Shown: positions 6,031 through 9,393 of the stretch, piece by piece
How positions within the stretch are numbered: the stretch's first letter is position 1
Layout: every line of letters starts with the position of its first letter
From: CAZMMV01 sp964567475
GTDB taxonomy: Bacteria > Bacillota > Clostridia > Tissierellales > Tissierellaceae
DNA length: 9,393 nt
Direction: 5' to 3'
NCBI GenBank assembly: GCA_964567475.1
Contig: CAZMMV010000065.1
Span: forward strand, 1 to 9,393
Notes under the pieces: generated by a model
Told to the model about the DNA's origin: nothing
The model's database searches: none
Seen by the model: the letters and a program-made list of their open reading frames with translations, nothing else
Position numbers and translations under genes: made by a program

Positions 6031-6274
6031 GTTAGGGCATATCATGCAGTAGCACTACTCAAATCTATTTACTCGCTAAGCTCGTATAGATTTGGTGTGC
6101 CTTGCGTTTGACCTACCAGCAATTTGTGGAAATGCACCACAAATTGGGTTAGGGCATATCATGCAGTAGCACTACTCAAATCTATTTACTCGCTAAGCTC
6201 GTATAGATTTGGTGTGCCTTGCGTTTGACCTACCAGCAATTTGTGGAAATGCACCACAAATTGGGTTAGGGCAT
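6031..6274. repeat. Two identical 117-bp tandem repeats plus a 10-bp third start
   Basis: The unit beginning GTTAGGGCATATCATGCAGT occupies 6031-6147 and 6148-6264 with no mismatch that I can see. A third GTTAGGGCAT follows at 6265-6274, so each unit is bounded by the same 10-mer. Each copy holds inverted repeats: CAATTTGTGG/CCACAAATTG with a 7-base loop (6120-6146 and 6237-6263), AAATCTAT/ATAGATTT around a 17-base loop, AGTAG/CTACT around CA, and GCAT-ATC-ATGC. It contains no convincing gene and is richer in G and C than the flanks. It fills most of the 393-bp rplQ-ecfA1 spacer and resembles a small non-coding interspersed element that was tandemly duplicated. Confidence 0.92.
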
Positions 6275-6306
6275 AAAAAAAAGGGACTAAGTCAAAACTT
6301 AATCCC
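6275..6306 (-). terminator. Intrinsic terminator of the rpsM-rpsK-rpsD-rpoA-rplQ operon
   Basis: On the minus strand GGGATTAAGT pairs with ACTTAGTCCC (10 bp, one T-G wobble) around the loop TTTG, followed directly by eight T. It begins 10 bases after the rplQ stop codon. It is a strong Rho-independent terminator, separating the ribosomal/RNA polymerase operon from the ecf unit. Confidence 0.93.
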
Positions 6307-6315
6307 CCTACCTTT

Positions 6316-6657
6316 TTATACTAATTCTAGTATTGCAATTTCTGCTGCGTCTCCACGACGTGGCCCAACTCTTAGCACTCTGGTGTATCCACCATTTCTG
6401 TCTGCATATTTCGGTCCGATTTCGCTAAATAACTTCGTAACTACATCTTCGTCATATACATAAGCTAAAACTTGTCTTCTAGCATTTAGATCTCCTCTTT
6501 TTGCTAAAGTGATCATCTTGTCTGTCATTCTTTGTGCTTCTTTAGCTCTAGAAAATGTTGTTTGTATTCTTCCACTTCTTAACAGTGAAGTTACTAAGTT
6601 TCTAAGCATTGCTTTTCTATGATCCGTAGGGCGACCAAGTTTTCTTAATGTTGCCAT
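6316..6657 (-). CDS. rplQ: 50S ribosomal protein L17
   Basis: L17 is a large-subunit protein located near the peptide exit tunnel. The 113 residues are the usual compact bacterial length. The diagnostic N-terminus RKLGRPTDHRKAMLRNLVTS (5-24) followed by LLRSGRIQTTFSRAKE is present, and the end shows VLRVGPRRGDAAEIAILELV. The ATG at 6657 has AGGAGGG upstream. It follows rpoA by 23 bases, the standard order, and is the last gene of the operon, with a terminator 10 bases on. Confidence 0.98.
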   Translation of the reverse strand: MATLRKLGRPTDHRKAMLRNLVTSLLRSGRIQTTFSRAKEAQRMTDKMITLAKRGDLNARRQVLAYVYDEDVVTKLFSEIGPKYADRNGGYTRVLRVGPRRGDAAEIAILELV

Positions 6658-6680
6658 AATTATCCCTCCTTAATGCCTTA

Positions 6681-7628
6681 TTACTCATCAGATTTTTTTA
6701 AGCTTAATCCTAGTTCAGCAAGTTTTTCTTGTACTTCCTCAAGGGACTTTTTACCAAGATTTCTTACTTTCATCATGTCATCTTCAGTTTTTTGAATTAA
6801 TTCTTCTACGGAGTTTATAGCTGCTCTTTTCAAGCAATTGTAACTACGTACTGAAAGATCTAATTCTTCTACTGTCATTTCTAGGACTTTTTCTTGTTTA
6901 TCTTCTTCTTTTTCTACCATTATCTCTACTTCATTAACATGTTCTGTTAATCCTATAAAAAGATTTAAATGTTCTGTTAGTATTTTTGCTCCAAGAGAAG
7001 TTGCCTCATCTGGATCCATTGTACCATCTGTCCAAACTTCTAAAACCAATCTATCATAATTGGTAATTTGTCCGACTCTAGTGTTTTCAACTTGGAAATT
7101 AACTTTTTTTACTGGAGTAAAAGAAGAATCCACAGGAATAACACCTACAGGTTGGTCGTCTTTTTTATTTTTTTCGGCTACTACGTATCCACGGCCTTTC
7201 ACTAACTCTAATTCAATATATAGATTTCCATCTTCATTTATAGTTGCTATGTGATGGTCCTTGTTTATTATCTCTACATCTGGTCCAGTTATTATATCTT
7301 TTGCTGTTACTTCTTGAGCACCTTCTGCTTCTATTCTAAGGACAACTGGCTCATCTGTAAATACTTTTGCCGCCAGTCCCTTTATGTTCAAGATAACCTC
7401 TGGTAAATCTTCCAATACTCCTGGCATTGTTGAAAATTCATGGAGAACACCTTGCACTTTTATAGAAGATATGGCAGCTCCTGGTAATGAAGATAATAAA
7501 ACTCTACGAAGTGAGTTTCCTAAACTGATACCATAGCCTCTTTCAAGTGGTTCTACCATGAATTTTCCATAGGCTTCTTCCTTGTTTAATTCTAATATTT
7601 CAATTTTTGGTTTTTCAATTTCTATCAT
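6681..7628 (-). CDS. rpoA: DNA-directed RNA polymerase alpha subunit
   Basis: The alpha subunit dimerises to nucleate RNA polymerase assembly, and its C-terminal domain contacts UP elements and activators. The 315 residues match family length. The N-terminal domain (about 1-235) carries the dimerisation motif ERGYGISLGNSLRRVLLSSL (29-48). A charged linker (about 238-250, EKEEDKQEK) leads to the C-terminal helix-hairpin-helix domain (about 255-308), with LSVRSYNCLKRAAINSVEEL at 258-277 and RNLGKKSLEEVQEKL at 289-303. The ATG at 7628 is preceded by AAGGAGGG. It lies 62 bases after rpsD and 23 before rplQ; I see no terminator or promoter in either gap, so all appear co-transcribed. Confidence 0.99.
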   Translation of the reverse strand: MIEIEKPKIEILELNKEEAYGKFMVEPLERGYGISLGNSLRRVLLSSLPGAAISSIKVQGVLHEFSTMPGVLEDLPEVILNIKGLAAKVFTDEPVVLRIEAEGAQEVTAKDIITGPDVEIINKDHHIATINEDGNLYIELELVKGRGYVVAEKNKKDDQPVGVIPVDSSFTPVKKVNFQVENTRVGQITNYDRLVLEVWTDGTMDPDEATSLGAKILTEHLNLFIGLTEHVNEVEIMVEKEEDKQEKVLEMTVEELDLSVRSYNCLKRAAINSVEELIQKTEDDMMKVRNLGKKSLEEVQEKLAELGLSLKKSDE

Positions 7629-7690
7629 TTACATTAACCCTCCTTAAGTTTTGGTTTATTAAAATATGAGGGCAACTCTTGTTATTATTA

Positions 7691-8314
7691 TTATTTAGAA
7701 TACAACTCAACAATCAAGTGTTCTTCTACTGGAATATCTATATCTTCTCTAGTTGGTTCAGCTGTTACGCTGCCCTTAAAGTTTTCAAGATCAATATCTA
7801 CCCATTTAACAGTGTTACCATTATGGTTTTCTGCTATATGCTTAAGTTTCTCACTATTTTTACTTCTACCTTTTACTTCGATTACATCTCCTGCGGAAAC
7901 TAATGCTGATGGTATATCTACTTTTTTGCCATTTACTAAGAAGTGACCATGTGTAACTAATTGTCTAGCTTCTGCTCTTGATAGTGCAAAACCCATTCTA
8001 TAAACAACATTGTCTAATCTTAATTCTAATAGTCTAAGTAAATTCTCACCTGTAATTCCCTGCATTTTATCTGCTGTTGTAAATGCTTTTAGCATTTGAG
8101 ATTCAGAAATACCATAGAATCTACGTACTTTCTGTTTTTCTCTAAGCTGCATTCCATATTCTGTTACTTTTTTTCTTCCTTGTCCATGTTGACCTGGCGC
8201 ATAGTTCTTTTTAACTATTGCACATTTATCAGTATAACATCTATCGCCTTTAAGGAATAGCTTCGCTCCCTCTCTACGACAAAGTCTACATGTTGGACCT
8301 GTATATCTTGACAT
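7691..8314 (-). CDS. rpsD: 30S ribosomal protein S4, zinc-binding (four-cysteine) form
   Basis: S4 nucleates assembly of the 5' domain of 16S rRNA and helps secure decoding fidelity. The 207-residue protein has the N-terminal four-cysteine cluster Cys9, Cys12, Cys26 and Cys31, so it is the zinc-containing (C+) variant. The region APGQHGQGRKKVTEYGMQLR (39-58) is conserved, and the S4 RNA-binding domain spans about 97-157, with LSRAEARQLVTHGHFLVNGK (111-130). The ATG at 8314 is served by GGAGGTG about 8 bases upstream. Its place inside the alpha operon, between rpsK and rpoA, is typical of clostridia and differs from the separate rpsD locus of Bacillus subtilis. S4 often represses its own operon; no S4 leader is visible here because the operon start is missing. 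Confidence 0.98.
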   Translation of the reverse strand: MSRYTGPTCRLCRREGAKLFLKGDRCYTDKCAIVKKNYAPGQHGQGRKKVTEYGMQLREKQKVRRFYGISESQMLKAFTTADKMQGITGENLLRLLELRLDNVVYRMGFALSRAEARQLVTHGHFLVNGKKVDIPSALVSAGDVIEVKGRSKNSEKLKHIAENHNGNTVKWVDIDLENFKGSVTAEPTREDIDIPVEEHLIVELYSK

Positions 8315-8343
8315 CTACTAACACCTCCTATTAAACTCTCTAA

Positions 8344-8751
8344 TTATACTCTTCTACGTTTTGGTGGCCTACATCCATTATGTGGAATTGGAGTAACGTC
8401 TTTTATCATACTTACTTCTAATCCCGTTGCTTGTAATGATCTGATAGCCGCTTCTCTTCCTGATCCTGGTCCTTTTACAAATACTTCTACATTTTTCAAA
8501 CCATGTTCCATGGCTTTTTTAGCTGCTTCTTCAGCTGCTTGTTGTGCTGCAAAAGGAGTGGATTTTCTTGAACCTCTAAAACCTAATTGTCCTGCACTTG
8601 CCCACGACACTGCATTACCATTTACATCTGTTATTGTAACAATTGTATTGTTAAAGGTGGACTGAATATGTGCTACTCCACGCTCTATATTTTTACGTTC
8701 ACGTCTTCTGCGAACTTGTGTAGTTTTTTTACCACCCTTTTGTACTGCCAT
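8344..8751 (-). CDS. rpsK: 30S ribosomal protein S11
   Basis: S11 sits on the platform of the small subunit near the E site. The 135-residue sequence has the basic N-terminus (TTQVRRRRERKNIERG), VAHIQSTFNNTIVTITDVNG (26-45), GSRKSTPFAAQQAAEEAAKK (60-79), VKGPGSGREAAIRSL and the invariant end TPIPHNGCRPPKRRRV. The ATG at 8751 follows a GGAGGG that directly abuts the rpsM stop (TAAGGAGGG), with a 13-base gap, so translation is probably coupled to rpsM. Confidence 0.98.
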   Translation of the reverse strand: MAVQKGGKKTTQVRRRRERKNIERGVAHIQSTFNNTIVTITDVNGNAVSWASAGQLGFRGSRKSTPFAAQQAAEEAAKKAMEHGLKNVEVFVKGPGSGREAAIRSLQATGLEVSMIKDVTPIPHNGCRPPKRRRV

Positions 8752-8764
8752 TCAATTTCCCTCC

Positions 8765-9001
8765 TTATTTCTTCTTGTTCGCCATAGTTTTTCTAGGACC
8801 TTTTCTGGTTCTAGCATTTGTTTTGGATCTTTGACCTCTTACAGGTAATCCTTTACGATGACGAATTCCTCTGTAGCAATTGATCTCGATTAATCTTTTG
8901 ATATCAAATGCGATAGTACGGCGACGGTCACCCTCAACCTGAAGGTTGTGGTCGATGTATTCACGCAACTTTGAAATATCATCCTCAGTTAAGTATTTAG
9001 A
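8765..9001 (-). pseudogene. rpsM: 30S ribosomal protein S13, 5'-truncated at a sequence junction
   Basis: S13 forms inter-subunit bridges in the 30S head and touches P-site tRNA. Only the C-terminal 78 codons are present. LTEDDISKLREYIDHNLQVE, CYRGIRHRKGLPVRGQ and KTNARTRKGPRKTMANKKK are clear S13 sequence, but the frame hits a TAA at 9002-9004 where about 44 more N-terminal residues are expected. There is no plausible start: a TTG at 8968 has no proper ribosome binding site and would give a non-functional stub. The segment about 8890-8970 is locally GC-richer (about 50%) and uses CGT/CGC for Arg and ATC for Ile, whereas the 3' half uses AGA. It also reads EGDRRRTIAFDIKRL where S13 proteins normally have EGDLRRE. 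The break may be an assembly chimera rather than a real mutation, so 'pseudogene' describes this window only. Confidence 0.85.
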
Positions 9002-9029
9002 TTAACCCAATTTTACGGAGGTACACATT

Positions 9030-9275
9030 ATGGATGAAGTAGTTTTTTCGGCGCTGACTACTTTTTGGAAGGTTCTGGCGACACCCACGGTGATGTTTGG
9101 CATTTTCATCATTCCGGCGACACTGTACGGAGTGTTGCAATGCATAAAAAACACCTTGGAAGGCAAGACAGTTAAGGAGTATTTAAAGACATTTATTTGG
9201 ACTTCCGTCGGACTTATCGTTACGCTTGCTCCGGCGATTTCAAAGGTATTTGAGGTTGCAAGTAACAATTATTAA
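9030..9275 (+). CDS. Unrecognised 81-residue two-helix membrane protein
   Basis: The gene starts at ATG 9030 with a good GGAGGT seven bases upstream and ends at TAA 9273-9275, immediately before a strong terminator, so it looks genuine. The product has two hydrophobic segments, about residues 18-39 (TPTVMFGIFIIPATLYGVLQ) and 52-74 (FIWTSVGLIVTLAPAISKVF), joined by a charged loop with KNTLEGKTVKEYLK. There is no cleavable signal with a clear cut site. Small two-helix proteins of this kind include pilin-like VirB2/TrbC-type subunits of conjugative elements and phage holins; I cannot choose between these from sequence. About 42% GC by hand count, with GCG, CTG and TTC codons unlike the ribosomal genes. 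Only 29 bases separate it from the broken rpsM, with no promoter visible, so its natural upstream region is probably missing. Confidence 0.7.
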   Translation: MDEVVFSALTTFWKVLATPTVMFGIFIIPATLYGVLQCIKNTLEGKTVKEYLKTFIWTSVGLIVTLAPAISKVFEVASNNY

Positions 9276-9312
9276 AAAAGTAAGCTGTTCAAACGAACAG
9301 CTTACTTTTTTT
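9274..9312. terminator. Bidirectional intrinsic terminator between two convergent genes
   Basis: GTAAGCTGTTC (9280-9290) pairs perfectly with GAACAGCTTAC (9295-9305) around AAAC, flanked by six A on the left and seven T on the right. It works in both directions and starts at the stop codon of the 81-residue gene; the convergent minus-strand gene stops at 9311-9313, overlapping the T tract. Confidence 0.92.
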
Positions 9313-9393
9313 ATCCGATGGGATTTCCCAAGCGGGAAAGCACTTCTGCAAAATACTCGGGGAGGTCGGTGGTGAGATGCACAGGCACGGCGG
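9311..9393 (-). CDS. C-terminal end of an unrecognised protein (N-terminus beyond window)
   Basis: The minus strand is open from the right edge to a TAA at 9311-9313, giving 26 residues (AVPVHLTTDLPEYFAEVLSR then LGNPIG). Codons are strongly GC-ending (GTG, CTC, ACC, GAC, CCC, CGC) and the stretch is about 58% GC by hand count, far above the ribosomal region. The stop coincides with the end of a terminator hairpin, as expected for a real 3' end. Too little is visible to name a family. Confidence 0.6.
   Translation of the reverse strand, partial: AVPVHLTTDLPEYFAEVLSRLGNPIG

Noticed and set aside
6031..6274. CRISPR array or CRISPR-like repeat-spacer structure
   Set aside because: The repeats are 117 bp, directly abutting and identical, with no unique spacers and no cas genes nearby.
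6209..6463. Plus-strand 84-codon open frame across the repeat end and rplQ
   Set aside because: It crosses the tandem repeat, a terminator and the antisense of rplQ, with no ribosome binding site or recognisable protein.
7629..7690. Internal promoter or terminator between rpsD and rpoA
   Set aside because: The 62-base gap has no stable hairpin or good -35/-10 pair; it contains only the rpoA ribosome binding site.
8765..8968. A short 67-residue S13 starting at TTG 8968
   Set aside because: S13 sequence continues in frame upstream of that codon to about 9001 and there is no proper ribosome binding site; it is a fragment, not a short gene.
9002..9268. Minus-strand 88-codon open frame opposite the two-helix gene
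   Set aside because: It is antisense to a frame with a good ribosome binding site, correct terminator position and membrane-helix pattern.

Overview
This is a low-GC Firmicutes window, most likely from a clostridial/Tissierellia-type anaerobe. The evidence is an AT-rich body (about 35% GC where hand-counted), AGA/ATA/TTA-rich codons, strong GGAGG ribosome binding sites and a gene order characteristic of Clostridia and Bacilli. No species can be named from sequence alone.

Region by region: (1) The left edge holds the N-terminal 378 residues of a membrane-anchored CapD/EpsC-type nucleotide-sugar epimerase/dehydratase on the minus strand. It is divergent from (2) a plus-strand gene for an unrecognised, single-pass, probably extracytoplasmic 224-residue protein; each has its own extended -10 promoter in the 152-bp gap. 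(3) A bidirectional terminator separates that gene from a long minus-strand array that reads, in transcription order (right to left), rpsM(partial)-rpsK-rpsD-rpoA-rplQ // ecfA1-ecfA2-ecfT-truA // rplM-rpsI. This is the canonical tail of the Firmicutes S10/spc/alpha ribosomal cluster. It appears to be split into three transcription units. The alpha operon ends at a strong terminator after rplQ. The ecfA1-ecfA2-ecfT-truA unit encodes the shared energising module of ECF vitamin/metal importers plus a tRNA pseudouridine synthase, and has its own promoter. rplM-rpsI has a consensus promoter and a structured 5' leader that fits L13 autoregulation.

(4) The 393-bp spacer between rplQ and ecfA1 holds two identical 117-bp tandem repeats plus a 10-bp third start, and a small AATTGTCAATTGACAATT palindromic repeat that overlaps the ecfA1 promoter. 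(5) A run of exactly 100 N inside ecfA2 is a scaffolding gap; the coding sequence there is incomplete, not mutated. (6) Near position 9000 the S13 reading frame stops abruptly about 44 codons before its expected start. The sequence then becomes unrelated, higher-GC DNA carrying an 81-residue two-helix membrane protein gene, a bidirectional terminator and the 3' end of a convergent gene. Because S13 is normally essential, this is either a chimeric assembly join or the edge of an inserted mobile element; it is the most consequential point in the window.

I see no CRISPR array, tRNA, rRNA, transposase or clear new defence or biosynthetic system. Most of the window is conserved housekeeping DNA, and the interest lies in the junction, the repeats, the leader RNA and the two unknown small membrane proteins.
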